From: Escherichia sp. MOD1-EC7003
GTDB lineage: Bacteria > Pseudomonadota > Gammaproteobacteria > Enterobacterales > Enterobacteriaceae
Direction of reading: 5' to 3'
Length of the DNA stretch: 64,000 nucleotides
Assembly: GCF_002965065.1 (NCBI RefSeq)
Contig: NZ_PTRE01000026.1
Span: 16,969 to 80,968 of the forward strand
The notes below the pieces were generated by a model. The model saw only the letters and a program-made list of their open reading frames with translations. It was not told the origin of the DNA and did no database searches. Each line of letters begins with the position of its first letter. Positions within the stretch are counted from its first letter, which is position 1. Both the position numbers and the translations under genes were made by a program. Below, piece by piece: positions 1-12,973 of the stretch.

Positions 1-74
1 TTCTTCCCGCCGCAGGTGCTTATGCAATGAATGGAGCAATTACCCGCGCGGGAGTTAACGCGCGGGCAATAAAA

Positions 75-398
75 CTACAGGCGGTGGCGATAATCGCTGG
101 GAGTGCGATCAAACTGCCGACGGAAAACGCGGGAAAAAGTCTGCTGCGAGACATAACCCAGGTCCATTGCGATATCAAAAATCGGACGCTCGGTGGTGCG
201 CAACTCAACGGCGGCCAGTAACAGGCGGCGTTGACGGATGTAATCGCCAAGCGTCTGATGCGTCACCGTGCGGAACATCCGCTGTAAGTACCACTTTGAA
301 TAGCCTGATTTTTTGGCGACGACATCAATGTTAAGCGGCTGGTCAATATGCTCGTCAATCCATGCGATAAGATCCTGAATAATTTTCTGATGGGACAT
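75..398 (-). CDS. soxS: SoxS, superoxide response transcription activator
   Basis: A 107-residue protein that is essentially a stand-alone AraC/XylS DNA-binding domain with two helix-turn-helix units, as expected for SoxS. The first HTH lies around residues 25-45 (DVVAKKSGYSKWYLQRMF) and the second around 75-100 (IAMDLGYVSQQTFSRVFRR). The family member activates the superoxide/nitric-oxide regulon (for example sodA, zwf, micF). It is divergent from soxR with an 85 bp spacer that carries the SoxR operator. It has no sensing domain, so control is at its own transcription by SoxR and by proteolysis (known for the family). Full length and intact. Confidence 0.97.
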   Translation of the reverse strand: MSHQKIIQDLIAWIDEHIDQPLNIDVVAKKSGYSKWYLQRMFRTVTHQTLGDYIRQRRLLLAAVELRTTERPIFDIAMDLGYVSQQTFSRVFRRQFDRTPSDYRHRL

Positions 399-445
399 AA
401 ATCTGCCTCTTTTCAGTGTTCAGTTCGTTAATTCATCTGTTGGGG

Positions 446-476
446 AGTATAATTCCTCAAGTTAACTTGAGGTAAA
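446..476 (-). promoter_or_regulatory. soxS promoter with SoxR operator
   Basis: A perfect 18 bp palindrome, CCTCAAGTTAACTTGAGG (455-472), sits between a -35 TTTACC (471-476, minus strand) and a -10 TATACT (446-451). The spacer is 19 bp, the over-long spacing that oxidised MerR-family SoxR corrects by DNA distortion. The site also lies just upstream of soxR, consistent with autoregulation. Confidence 0.93.
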
Positions 477-483
477 GCGATTT

Positions 484-948
484 ATGGAAAAGAAATTACC
501 CCGCATTAAAGCGCTGCTAACCCCCGGCGAAGTGGCGAAACGCAGCGGTGTGGCGGTATCGGCGCTACATTTCTATGAAAGCAAAGGGTTGATTACCAGT
601 ATCCGTAACAGCGGCAATCAGAGGCGATATAAGCGTGATGTGTTGCGATATGTCGCAATCATCAAAATTGCTCAGCGTATTGGCATTCCGCTGGCGACCA
701 TTGGTGAAGCGTTTGGCGTGTTGCCCGAAGGGCATACGCTCAGTGCGAAAGAGTGGAAACAGCTTTCGTCACAGTGGCGAGAAGAGTTGGATCGGCGCAT
801 TCATACCTTAGTTGCGTTGCGTGACGAACTGGACGGATGTATTGGTTGCGGCTGCCTTTCGCGCAGTGATTGCCCGTTGCGTAACCCAGGCGACCGCTTA
901 GGGGAAGAAGGTAGCGGCGCACGTTTGCTGGAAGATGAACAAAACTAA
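484..948 (+). CDS. soxR: SoxR, [2Fe-2S] redox-sensing MerR-type regulator
   Basis: 154 residues. An N-terminal MerR winged helix (residues about 12-80) is followed by a dimerisation helix and a cysteine cluster, C119-x2-C122-x-C124-x5-C130, which ligates the [2Fe-2S] cluster. Oxidation or nitrosylation of the cluster switches the protein into an activator of soxS. It is transcribed away from soxS and ends inside a strong hairpin terminator. All four cluster cysteines are present, and I see nothing in the C-terminal tail that would suggest a truncated constitutive form. Confidence 0.97.
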   Translation: MEKKLPRIKALLTPGEVAKRSGVAVSALHFYESKGLITSIRNSGNQRRYKRDVLRYVAIIKIAQRIGIPLATIGEAFGVLPEGHTLSAKEWKQLSSQWREELDRRIHTLVALRDELDGCIGCGCLSRSDCPLRNPGDRLGEEGSGARLLEDEQN

Positions 949-972
949 AGCGCCACAAGGGCGCTTTAGTTT
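942..972 (+). terminator. soxR terminator (symmetric, could work both ways)
   Basis: Stem AAACTAAAGCGCC (942-954), loop ACAA, return arm 960-972 ending in TTT. It overlaps the last codons of soxR. The A-rich left flank means it could also end leftward transcription such as RyjA. Confidence 0.85.
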
Positions 973-1081
973 GTTTTCCGGTCTTTGTCTTTCTCTCTAT
1001 CCCGCTGGTACACAGGAGGGTTTCCCCCGACGTCAACACACCTCATTCGAGCACGTGGTGGAGGTTCCGGTTGGTGTTGAT
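942..1081 (-). ncRNA. ryjA: RyjA small RNA, antisense to the soxR 3' end (placed by homology)
   Basis: In K-12 an sRNA of about 140 nt is encoded opposite the soxR 3' end. By offset from the soxR stop it falls here. Its 3' end would coincide with the symmetric hairpin at 942-972, which gives it a plausible intrinsic terminator. No promoter was verified and the exact ends are inferred from K-12 coordinates recalled from memory. Its function is not established. Confidence 0.5.
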
Positions 1082-1223
1082 GCTTTAATTGTATGCCACC
1101 GCCGTTGCTTCGCCAGTGTAAAAGTACACTTTTTAGCCGCAATGTTTTTGTCATCTCAGACGATTTTTTATCGCAATTCTGAACGGCATTTGGCTCAATA
1201 ATTCTGCAATCTTGCGCATCGAC

Positions 1224-1377
1224 GATAACGTTTGCGCATCAATTGCCTGGTTTTTCATCGTCAAGATAATAAAAGAGCAAAAAGCAGCAAACTTTGGTTG
1301 AAAAGGCCGCTATGATCGCCGGATAATCGTTTGCTTTTTTTACCACCCGTTTTGTATGCGCGGAGCTAAACGTTTGC
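1224..1377 (-). promoter_or_regulatory. Two PurR-like boxes upstream of ghxP
   Basis: The 545 bp soxR-ghxP gap holds two good matches to the core of the PurR operator (ACGCAAACGTTTTCGT). CGCAAACGTTATC lies at 1224-1236 and GCAAACGTTT at 1368-1377, both read on the minus strand. A partial third CGTTTGC is at 1328-1334. A purine permease gene starts at 1494, so purine repression is a sensible inference. No coding sequence in this gap looks real. Confidence 0.5.
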
Positions 1378-1493
1378 TTTTTTGCGACGCACCAAATTGT
1401 CGTAAACCAGAAGCAGGAAGATAACGTTTCGCTGGCGGGGGATTGTACGCCACGCATCTTGACGAAAAATAAACTCTCAGGGGATGTTCTCTT

Positions 1494-2843
1494 ATGTCTA
1501 CGCCATCAGCGCGTACCGGCGGTTCACTCGACGCCTGGTTTAAAATTTCACAACGTGGAAGTACTGTCCGTCAGGAAGTGGTTGCCGGGTTAACAACGTT
1601 TCTGGCGATGGTCTACTCGGTTATCGTCGTTCCAGGCATGTTGGGTAAAGCGGGTTTCCCGCCTGCGGCAGTTTTCGTTGCAACCTGTCTGGTTGCCGGA
1701 CTCGGTTCTATCGTGATGGGGCTGTGGGCTAATCTGCCGTTGGCGATTGGTTGCGCCATTTCCCTGACGGCGTTTACCGCATTCAGCCTGGTGCTGGGGC
1801 AACATATTAGCGTACCTGTCGCGCTGGGTGCCGTGTTCCTGATGGGTGTACTGTTTACGGTAATTTCTGCCACGGGTATCCGTAGCTGGATTTTGCGCAA
1901 CTTGCCGCACGGTGTGGCGCACGGCACGGGGATCGGTATCGGTCTGTTCCTGCTGCTGATTGCTGCTAATGGTGTCGGTTTGGTGATTAAAAATCCGCTT
2001 GATGGACTGCCCGTTGCACTGGGGGATTTCACGACCTTCCCGGTGATGATGTCTCTGGTGGGGCTGGCAGTGATCATCGGCCTGGAAAAACTGAAAGTCC
2101 CCGGTGGCATTCTGTTGACCATTATCGGTATCTCAATTGTTGGTTTGATCTTCGATCCTAACGTCCACTTCTCCGGCGTTTTCGCCATGCCTTCATTGCG
2201 CGATGAAAACGGCGATTCACTGATTGGCAGCCTGGACATTATGGGTGCGCTGAACCCCGTGGTCCTGCCGAGCGTTCTGGCGCTGGTGATGACAGCAGTA
2301 TTTGATGCTACCGGAACTATCCGTGCCGTCGCCGGCCAGGCGAATCTGCTGGATAAAGACGGGCAGATCATTGACGGCGGGAAAGCACTGACCACAGACT
2401 CCATGAGCAGCGTTTTCTCTGGCCTGGTGGGTGCAGCTCCGGCAGCGGTATACATCGAGTCTGCGGCGGGTACAGCGGCAGGCGGTAAAACCGGTCTGAC
2501 GGCTATCACCGTTGGCGTGCTGTTCCTGCTGATTCTGTTCCTCTCTCCGCTCTCTTTCCTCGTTCCGGGTTACGCAACGGCTCCGGCGCTGATGTACGTT
2601 GGTTTGCTGATGCTAAGCAACGTGGCGAAAATCGACTTTGCTGATTTTGTTGATGCGATGGCGGGGCTGGTAACAGCAGTATTCATCGTACTGACCTGTA
2701 ACATCGTAACTGGCATCATGATCGGCTTCGCAACTCTGGTGATTGGTCGTCTGGTTTCCGGCGAATGGCGCAAGTTGAACATCGGTACGGTGGTCATTGC
2801 CGTGGCGCTGGTGACCTTCTATGCGGGTGGTTGGGCTATCTAA
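1494..2843 (+). CDS. ghxP: GhxP, guanine/hypoxanthine permease
   Basis: 449 residues, the usual length for the AzgA-like branch of the NCS2 nucleobase:cation symporters (formerly YjcD). It is hydrophobic throughout with about 12-14 predicted membrane segments. An N-terminal [16 protein letters not shown] stretch and a central [15 protein letters not shown] motif are typical of this branch. It imports guanine and hypoxanthine by proton symport at the inner membrane (known for the K-12 protein). The start is the ATG at 1494, behind AGGGGATG. It is a single-gene unit followed by a terminator, with likely PurR boxes upstream. Confidence 0.95.
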   Translation: MSTPSARTGGSLDAWFKISQRGSTVRQEVVAGLTTFLAMVYSVIVVPGMLGKAGFPPAAVFVATCLVAGLGSIVMGLWANLPLAIGCAISLTAFTAFSLVLGQHISVPVALGAVFLMGVLFTVISATGIRSWILRNLPHGVAHGTGIGIGLFLLLIAANGVGLVIKNPLDGLPVALGDFTTFPVMMSLVGLAVIIGLEKLKVPGGILLTIIGISIVGLIFDPNVHFSGVFAMPSLRDENGDSLIGSLDIMGALNPVVLPSVLALVMTAVFDATGTIRAVAGQANLLDKDGQIIDGGKALTTDSMSSVFSGLVGAAPAAVYIESAAGTAAGGKTGLTAITVGVLFLLILFLSPLSFLVPGYATAPALMYVGLLMLSNVAKIDFADFVDAMAGLVTAVFIVLTCNIVTGIMIGFATLVIGRLVSGEWRKLNIGTVVIAVALVTFYAGGWAI

Positions 2844-2860
2844 GCTTTAATAAGATTCTG

Positions 2861-2894
2861 AAAACGGGTGGCAATGGCTGCCCGTTTTTATTTT
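2861..2894 (+). terminator. ghxP intrinsic terminator
   Basis: Stem AAAACGGG (2861-2868) pairs with CCCGTTTT (2881-2888), followed by a T-rich tract, 18 bp after the ghxP stop. Confidence 0.85.
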
Positions 2895-2993
2895 CTCCGC
2901 ACATTGTGTGAGCTTTTGCGATATTCTGAAAAATGAGAATTCAGGTATAACGCCTTTCTCAGATCATAAAAAAACATCGCAAACAGGGAACGC

Positions 2994-4643
2994 ATGGAAA
3001 TCTTCTTCACCATACTGATAATGACCCTCGTGGTCTCGCTGTCCGGGGTAATCACTCGTGTCATGCCCTTTCAGATCCCGCTTCCGCTTATGCAAATCGC
3101 CATCGGTGCGCTACTGGCGTGGCCGACGTTTGGTTTGCATGTGGAGTTTGATCCTGAGCTCTTTTTAGTCTTGTTTATCCCGCCGTTGTTGTTCGCTGAT
3201 GGCTGGAAAACGCCGACCCGTGAATTTCTCGAACATGGTCGAGAGATTTTCGGCCTCGCGCTGGCGCTGGTGGTGGTCACCGTGGTCGGCATTGGCTTCC
3301 TTATTTACTGGGTAGTACCGGGCATTCCGCTGATCCCAGCCTTTGCGCTGGCGGCGGTGCTTTCTCCAACCGATGCTGTGGCGCTCTCCGGGATTGTTGG
3401 CGAAGGGCGCATCCCGAAAAAAATCATGGGCATTTTGCAGGGCGAAGCGTTGATGAATGACGCCTCCGGGCTGGTGTCGTTGAAGTTTGCCGTGGCAGTG
3501 GCGATGGGGACGATGATCTTCACCGTTGGCGGTGCAACGGTCGAATTTATGAAAGTGGCAATAGGCGGTATTCTCGCCGGTTTTGTGGTGAGCTGGCTGT
3601 ATGGTCGTTCGCTGCGATTCCTCAGCCGCTGGGGCGGTGATGAACCCGCGACGCAGATCGTCCTGCTGTTCCTGCTGCCGTTCGCTTCTTATCTGATTGC
3701 CGAACATATTGGCGTTTCCGGTATTCTTGCTGCGGTTGCCGCCGGGATGACCATCACCCGCTCCGGTGTGATGCGCCGTGCGCCGCTGGCAATGCGCCTG
3801 CGCGCAAACAGCACCTGGGCGATGCTGGAATTTGTCTTTAACGGCATGGTGTTCCTGCTTTTAGGCCTGCAGCTGCCGGGTATTCTGGAGACGTCATTGA
3901 TGGCGGCAGAAATCGACCCTAACGTCGAAATCTGGATGCTGTTTACCGATATCATTCTGATTTATGCGGCGCTGATGCTGGTCCGTTTCGGCTGGCTGTG
4001 GACGATGAAAAAGTTCAGCAACCGCTTCCTGAAGAAGAATCCGATGGAGTTTGGTTCGTGGACCACACGAGAAATCCTGATCGCGTCTTTCGCTGGGGTG
4101 CGTGGGGCAATCACTCTGGCCGGTGTGCTCTCTATTCCGCTGCTCTTGCCGGATGGTAACGTATTCCCGGCGCGCTATGAGCTGGTGTTCCTGGCGGCTG
4201 GTGTCATTCTCTTCTCGCTGTTTGTCGGCGTGGTGATGTTGCCTATTCTGCTGCAACACATTGAAGTCGCGGATCATGCGCAACAATTGAAAGAGGAACG
4301 TATTGCGCGAGCGGCAACGGCAGAAGTGGCGATTGTGGCGATCCAGAAAATGGAGGAGCGTCTGGCGGCAGATACCGAAGAGAATATCGACAACCAGCTG
4401 CTCACGGAGGTCAGTTCTCGCGTCATTGGTAACCTGCGTCGTCGCGCTGATGGACGTAATGACGTTGAAAGTTCCGTGCAGGAAGAGAATCTGGAGCGTC
4501 GCTTCCGTCTGGCAGCATTGCGTTCTGAACGTGCTGAACTGTACCACCTGCGCGCCACGCGGGAGATTAGCAACGAAACGCTGCAAAAATTATTGCACGA
4601 TCTCGATTTGCTTGAAGCGTTACTGATTGAGGAGAACCAGTAA
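2994..4643 (+). CDS. yjcE: YjcE, putative CPA1-family Na+(K+)/H+ antiporter
   Basis: 549 residues. The first ~420 form the membrane domain of a monovalent cation:proton antiporter-1, with the conserved stretches LSPTDAVALSGIVGEG (residues ~122-137) and EALMNDASGLVSLK (~151-164), whose acidic residues carry ions in this family. The last ~120 residues are a charged, helical cytoplasmic tail rich in Glu and Arg. The physiological ion is not established for the K-12 protein. It is monocistronic, ending about 40 bp before a hairpin terminator. In K-12 the next gene is yjcF, which is absent here. Confidence 0.93.
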   Translation: MEIFFTILIMTLVVSLSGVITRVMPFQIPLPLMQIAIGALLAWPTFGLHVEFDPELFLVLFIPPLLFADGWKTPTREFLEHGREIFGLALALVVVTVVGIGFLIYWVVPGIPLIPAFALAAVLSPTDAVALSGIVGEGRIPKKIMGILQGEALMNDASGLVSLKFAVAVAMGTMIFTVGGATVEFMKVAIGGILAGFVVSWLYGRSLRFLSRWGGDEPATQIVLLFLLPFASYLIAEHIGVSGILAAVAAGMTITRSGVMRRAPLAMRLRANSTWAMLEFVFNGMVFLLLGLQLPGILETSLMAAEIDPNVEIWMLFTDIILIYAALMLVRFGWLWTMKKFSNRFLKKNPMEFGSWTTREILIASFAGVRGAITLAGVLSIPLLLPDGNVFPARYELVFLAAGVILFSLFVGVVMLPILLQHIEVADHAQQLKEERIARAATAEVAIVAIQKMEERLAADTEENIDNQLLTEVSSRVIGNLRRRADGRNDVESSVQEENLERRFRLAALRSERAELYHLRATREISNETLQKLLHDLDLLEALLIEENQ

Positions 4644-4680
4644 CGCTTTGGCGGCATAATATTGCCTGACTTAACCTGTA

Positions 4681-4706
4681 AAAAGGTGCGGTAAATCGCA
4701 CCTTTT
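4681..4706. terminator. Bidirectional hairpin between yjcE and actP
   Basis: AAAAGGTGCG (4681-4690), loop GTAAAT, CGCACCTTTT (4697-4706). The perfect 10 bp stem has A and T tracts on both sides, so it can terminate yjcE rightward and acs-yjcH-actP leftward. It occupies the 97 bp gap where K-12 has yjcF. Confidence 0.85.
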
Positions 4707-4740
4707 ACAGATTGGTCAGGTGACCAGGGGCGAGTGGAGA

Positions 4741-6701
<1,961 letters not shown>

Positions 6702-6789
6702 CACAGATTCTCCAGAGGTAATGTAGGGATTGTTTTAATTCCCGCTCCCTTATGGGAGAAGGTTAATGCCCCGCTAACCCTTGCCGAGT

Positions 6790-6867
6790 GTAGGCCGGAT
6801 AAGGCGTTATCCGCATCCGGCAATCAATGCCTGATGCGCCGCTGTCGCGTCTTATCAGGCCTACAAA
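6790..6867. repeat. REP pair (BIME) between acs and yjcH
   Basis: Two inverted REP elements: GTAGGCCGGATAAGGCG...GCATCCGGC (6790-6821) and GCCTGATGCG...CTTATCAGGCCTAC (6829-6864). Lying inside an operon, it may adjust mRNA stability or the ratio of acs to yjcH-actP expression. Confidence 0.93.
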
Positions 6868-6898
6868 CCGTTACCGACTTGTTGTCGGCAATTGTGGG

Positions 6899-8857
6899 TT
6901 ACGATGGCATCGCGATAGCCTGTTTCTCTTCAAGCAGCTTCTCGACTACGCCAGGATCGGCAAGCGTCGAGGTATCGCCCAGGTTGCTGGTATCGCCCGC
7001 CGCAATTTTGCGCAGAATACGGCGCATAATTTTGCCGGAGCGGGTTTTTGGCAGGGAGTCGGTCCAGTGCAGCACGTCTGGCGTCGCCAGCGGGCCAATC
7101 TCTTTACGCACCCAGTTGCGGACTTCGGCGTACAGTTCTGGTGACGGTTCCTCCCCGTGATTAAGCGTGACGTAAGCGTAAATCGCCTGACCTTTAATAT
7201 TGTGCGGAATACCGACGACAGCGGCTTCGGCAATCTTCGGATGTGCCACCAGCGCCGATTCAATCTCTGCCGTCCCCAGACGGTGACCGGAGACGTTCAA
7301 CACGTCGTCCACGCGCCCGGTGATCCAGTAATAGCCATCTTCATCACGGCGCGCGCCATCACCGCTGAAATACATATTTTTGAAGGTGGAGAAGTAGGTC
7401 TGCTCAAAACGCTTGTGATCGCCAAACAGCGTGCGCGCCTGACCAGGCCAGGAGTCGGTGATCACCAGGCTGCCTTCGGTGGCCCCTTCCAGCGGATTAC
7501 CTTCGTTATCGACCAGCGCCGGTTGCACGCCGAAGAACGGACGCGTTGCCGAACCGGCTTTCAGCTCGGTAGCGCCCGGTAGCGGGGTGATCATGAAACC
7601 ACCGGTTTCGGTCTGCCACCAGGTATCAACCACCGGACATCTCTCGTTGCCGATCTTCTTCCAGTACCACTCCCACGCTTCTGGGTTGATTGGCTCGCCC
7701 ACAGAACCGAGAATGCGCAGCGACGAACGGTCGGTGCCTTCGATCGCTTTATCGCCTTCTGCCATCAACGCGCGAATCGCCGTAGGTGCGGTATAGAGAA
7801 TATTGACCTGATGCTTGTCCACCACTTGTGCCATACGGGCAGGCGTCGGCCAGTTCGGTACGCCTTCAAACATTAGCGTGGTTGCACCGCAGGCCAGCGG
7901 ACCGTACAGCAAATAACTGTGTCCGGTAACCCAGCCCACATCGGCGGTGCACCAGTAGATATCGCCCGGATGATAATCAAAGACATATTTAAAGGTCAGC
8001 GCTGCGTATACCAGATAACCGCCGGTAGTGTGCAGCACGCCTTTCGGCTTACCGGTAGAACCGGAGGTGTAGAGAATAAACAGCGGATCTTCGGCGTTCA
8101 TCTCTTCTGCCTGGTGTTGATCGCTGGCTTGCTCAATCAGGTCATGCCACCACAGGTCACGCTCGTCCTGCCAGTCAATTTTTCCACCAGTACGCTTCAG
8201 TACCACCACATGCTCAACGCTGGTGACATTCGAATTTTTCAGCGCGTCATCGACGTTTTTCTTCAGCGGAATACTGCGCCCGGCGCGCACACCTTCGTCG
8301 GAAGTGATCACTAGCCTTGAGTTAGAATCGATAATGCGTCCGGCAACGGCCTCCGGCGAGAAGCCGCCGAAAATCACCGAATGCACCGCGCCAATACGCG
8401 CACAGGCCAGCATTGCGACCGCAGCTTCCGGCACCATTGGCATATAAATCGCCACCACATCACCTTTTTTAATGCCCAGCTCGAGCAGAGTATTGGCGAA
8501 GCGGCAAACGTCGCGATGCAGCTCTTTATAGCTGATATGTTTGCTCTGGCTGGCGTCGTCGCCTTCCCAGATGATGGCGGTGCGATCGCCGTTTTCTTGC
8601 AGATGGCGGTCAAGGCAGTTCGCCGCCAGATTCAGCGTGCCGTCCTCGTACCATTTAATGGACACATTACCCGGAGCAAAGGAGGTGTTTTTCACCTTCT
8701 GGTAAGGTTTGATCCAGTCGAGAATTTTTCCCTGTTCGCCCCAGAAGGTATCTGGTGCGTTAATAGATTGTTGATACATCACCTCGTACTGCTGAGGATT
8801 TATCAGGCAACGGTCTGCGATGTTGGCAGGAATGGTGTGTTTGTGAATTTGACTCAT
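6899..8857 (-). CDS. acs: Acs, acetyl-CoA synthetase (AMP-forming)
   Basis: 652 residues, the standard length. It converts acetate, ATP and CoA to acetyl-CoA via acetyl-AMP in the cytoplasm. The adenylate-forming P-loop [11 protein letters not shown] is at about residues 263-273. The WWQTETGG motif (about 413-420) and the C-terminal [11 protein letters not shown] are present; the last contains the lysine (K609 in E. coli) whose acetylation switches the enzyme off. It is the first gene of acs-yjcH-actP and is divergent from nrfA across a 392 bp shared regulatory region. It is a high-affinity route used when acetate is scarce. Confidence 0.98.
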   Translation of the reverse strand: MSQIHKHTIPANIADRCLINPQQYEVMYQQSINAPDTFWGEQGKILDWIKPYQKVKNTSFAPGNVSIKWYEDGTLNLAANCLDRHLQENGDRTAIIWEGDDASQSKHISYKELHRDVCRFANTLLELGIKKGDVVAIYMPMVPEAAVAMLACARIGAVHSVIFGGFSPEAVAGRIIDSNSRLVITSDEGVRAGRSIPLKKNVDDALKNSNVTSVEHVVVLKRTGGKIDWQDERDLWWHDLIEQASDQHQAEEMNAEDPLFILYTSGSTGKPKGVLHTTGGYLVYAALTFKYVFDYHPGDIYWCTADVGWVTGHSYLLYGPLACGATTLMFEGVPNWPTPARMAQVVDKHQVNILYTAPTAIRALMAEGDKAIEGTDRSSLRILGSVGEPINPEAWEWYWKKIGNERCPVVDTWWQTETGGFMITPLPGATELKAGSATRPFFGVQPALVDNEGNPLEGATEGSLVITDSWPGQARTLFGDHKRFEQTYFSTFKNMYFSGDGARRDEDGYYWITGRVDDVLNVSGHRLGTAEIESALVAHPKIAEAAVVGIPHNIKGQAIYAYVTLNHGEEPSPELYAEVRNWVRKEIGPLATPDVLHWTDSLPKTRSGKIMRRILRKIAAGDTSNLGDTSTLADPGVVEKLLEEKQAIAMPS

Positions 8858-10686
<1,829 letters not shown>

Positions 10687-10730
10687 CCCCGTTCCACCTC
10701 GCAAGGGGTGGAAAACACAATGGAGTGAAT

Positions 10731-11297
10731 ATGAGCGTATTACGTTCGTTATTAACTGCCGGGGTGCTGGCGTCGGGCCTGTTATGGAGCCTGAACGGAA
10801 TTACCGCTACCCCTGCGGCGCAGGCATCTGGTGATCGCTACGAAGTGACCCAGCAGCGTAACCCGGATGCCGCCTGTCTGGACTGTCATAAACCAGATAC
10901 CGAAGGTATGCATGGCAAACATGCTTCTGTTATCAATCCGAATAGCAAACTGCCGGTCACCTGCACTAACTGTCACGGCCAGCCGTCACCGCAACACCGC
11001 GAAGGGGTGAAAGATGTGATGCGCTTTAACGAGCCGATGTACAAGGTTGGAGAGCAGAATAGCGTCTGTATGTCCTGCCATCTGCCGGAACAGTTGCAAA
11101 AAGCGTTCTGGCCGCACGATGTCCACGTAACCAAAGTGGCGTGCGCCAGCTGCCATTCCCTGCATCCACAGCAAGATACGATGCAGACGTTAAGTGACAA
11201 AGGACGGATTAAGATTTGCGTCGATTGCCACAGCGATCAGCGCACCAATCCGAACTTTAACCCGGCGTCTGTTCCGTTGCTTAAGGAGCAGCCATGA
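10731..11297 (+). CDS. nrfB: NrfB, pentahaem c-type cytochrome, electron donor to NrfA
   Basis: 188 residues from the ATG that gives [16 protein letters not shown]; the N-terminus is a cleavable signal ending near AQA-SGD. Five CXXCH haem motifs are present (CLDCH, CTNCH, CMSCH, CASCH, CVDCH), so it is a small periplasmic multihaem wire. It carries electrons from the NrfCD quinol dehydrogenase to NrfA. It starts 44 bp after nrfA and overlaps nrfC by 4 bp. Confidence 0.97.
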   Translation: MSVLRSLLTAGVLASGLLWSLNGITATPAAQASGDRYEVTQQRNPDAACLDCHKPDTEGMHGKHASVINPNSKLPVTCTNCHGQPSPQHREGVKDVMRFNEPMYKVGEQNSVCMSCHLPEQLQKAFWPHDVHVTKVACASCHSLHPQQDTMQTLSDKGRIKICVDCHSDQRTNPNFNPASVPLLKEQP

Positions 11298-11965
11298 CCT
11301 GGTCTCGTCGCCAGTTTCTCACCGGCGTCGGCGTGCTGGCCGCCGTCAGCGGCACCGCAGGGCGCGTGGTGGCGAAAACGTTAAATATCAATGGGGTGCG
11401 TTACGGCATGGTGCATGACGAGTCGTTATGCATCGGCTGTACCGCCTGTATGGATGCTTGTCGGGAAGTGAACAAGGTGCCGGAAGGTGTCTCGCGCCTG
11501 ACGATTATTCGTAGCGAGCCGCAGGGCGAATTTCCTGATGTGAAATATCGCTTCTTCCGTAAGTCTTGCCAGCACTGCGATCATGCGCCGTGCGTTGACG
11601 TTTGCCCAACAGGTGCCTCTTTTCGCGATGCTGCCAGTGGGATTGTTGATGTTAATCCGGATCTCTGCGTCGGTTGTCAGTACTGCATCGCCGCCTGTCC
11701 GTACCGCGTGCGCTTTATCCATCCGGTTACGAAGACGGCAGACAAATGCGATTTCTGCCGTAAGACCAATTTGCAGGTCGGTAAGCTGCCCGCGTGCGTT
11801 GAAGCTTGCCCGACGAAGGCGCTGACGTTTGGCAATCTGGACGATCCCAACAGTGAGATTTCGCAACTGCTGCGCCAGAAGCCCACTTACCGTTACAAGC
11901 TGGCGCTGGGAACCAAACCGAAGCTATACCGCGTACCGTTTAAATACGGGGAGGTAAGCCAATGA
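11294..11965 (+). CDS. nrfC: NrfC, periplasmic iron-sulfur protein
   Basis: 223 residues. The N-terminal twin-arginine signal contains SRRQFLTG, marking folded export by Tat. Four ferredoxin-type clusters are visible: [35 protein letters not shown], and CDFC with CVEAC. It belongs to the DmsB/PsrB family and forms, with NrfD, the quinol-oxidising module that feeds NrfB. Four-base overlaps with nrfB and nrfD show tight coupling. Confidence 0.97.
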   Translation: MTWSRRQFLTGVGVLAAVSGTAGRVVAKTLNINGVRYGMVHDESLCIGCTACMDACREVNKVPEGVSRLTIIRSEPQGEFPDVKYRFFRKSCQHCDHAPCVDVCPTGASFRDAASGIVDVNPDLCVGCQYCIAACPYRVRFIHPVTKTADKCDFCRKTNLQVGKLPACVEACPTKALTFGNLDDPNSEISQLLRQKPTYRYKLALGTKPKLYRVPFKYGEVSQ

Positions 11966-12918
11966 CGCAGACTTCCGCATTTCATTTTGAGTCGCTGGTG
12001 TGGGACTGGCCGATTGCCATCTACCTGTTTTTGATTGGTATTTCTGCCGGTCTGGTGACGCTGGCCGTGCTGTTACGTCGCTTTTACCCGCAGGCGGGCG
12101 GCGCAGACAGTACGTTGCTGCGAACCACGCTGATTGTTGGGCCTGGCGCGGTGATCCTCGGTCTGTTGATCCTCGTCTTCCACCTGACAAGACCGTGGAC
12201 CTTCTGGAAGCTGATGTTCCACTACAGTTTTACCTCGGTGATGTCGATGGGGGTGATGCTGTTTCAGCTCTACATGGTGGTGCTGGTGCTGTGGCTGGCA
12301 AAAATCTTTGAACATGATTTGCTTGCCCTGCAACAGCGCTGGTTGCCGAAGTTTGGGCTAGTGCAGAAGGTTATGAGCCTGCTGACGCCCGTTCATCGCG
12401 GGCTGGAAACATTGATGCTGGTGCTGGCAGTGTTGCTGGGGGCTTATACCGGCTTTCTGCTGTCGGCGCTGAAATCGTATCCGTTTCTCAATAACCCGAT
12501 CCTGCCGGTGCTGTTCCTCTTCTCCGGCATTTCGTCCGGTGCGGCGGTGGCGCTGATCGCCATGGCGATACGGCAACGCAGAAATCCGCACTCCACGGAA
12601 GCGCACTTTGTTCACCGTATGGAAATTCCTGTGATATGGGGTGAAATCTTCCTGCTGGTGGCATTTTTCGTCGGCCTGGCGCTGGGGGATGACGGTAAAG
12701 TGCGTGCGCTGGCAGCGGCATTGGGCGGCGGTTTCTGGACGTGGTGGTTCTGGCTTGGTGTCGTCGGGCTGGGGCTGATTGTGCCAATGTTGCTCAAACC
12801 GTGGGTGAATCGCAGTTCCGGTATTCCTGCTGTGCTGGCAACGTGTGGAGCCAGTCTGGTCGGTGTATTGATGCTGCGCTTTTTCATTCTCTACGCCGGA
12901 CAGTTAACGGTGGCGTAA
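11962..12918 (+). CDS. nrfD: NrfD, membrane quinol dehydrogenase subunit
   Basis: 318 residues with about eight membrane helices, NrfD/PsrC family. It anchors NrfC and oxidises menaquinol at the periplasmic side. No haem ligands are needed in this family. It overlaps nrfC by 4 bp. It ends 20 bp before the first plausible nrfE codon region. Confidence 0.96.
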   Translation: MTQTSAFHFESLVWDWPIAIYLFLIGISAGLVTLAVLLRRFYPQAGGADSTLLRTTLIVGPGAVILGLLILVFHLTRPWTFWKLMFHYSFTSVMSMGVMLFQLYMVVLVLWLAKIFEHDLLALQQRWLPKFGLVQKVMSLLTPVHRGLETLMLVLAVLLGAYTGFLLSALKSYPFLNNPILPVLFLFSGISSGAAVALIAMAIRQRRNPHSTEAHFVHRMEIPVIWGEIFLLVAFFVGLALGDDGKVRALAAALGGGFWTWWFWLGVVGLGLIVPMLLKPWVNRSSGIPAVLATCGASLVGVLMLRFFILYAGQLTVA

Positions 12919-12973
12919 GCCAGAAAAGAGGTGGTTTCTGGACGTATTCCTTCCTGAAGTCGGTTTTCTGGCG

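Noticed and set aside
1..74. 3' end of pdeC (yjcC), which precedes soxS in K-12
   Set aside because: Short open frames end here but I could not match the residues to the PdeC C-terminus with confidence.
1613..2509. 298-residue minus-strand ORF opposite ghxP
   Set aside because: Its composition is Pro/Ser/Thr-rich and simply mirrors the membrane protein codons on the other strand.
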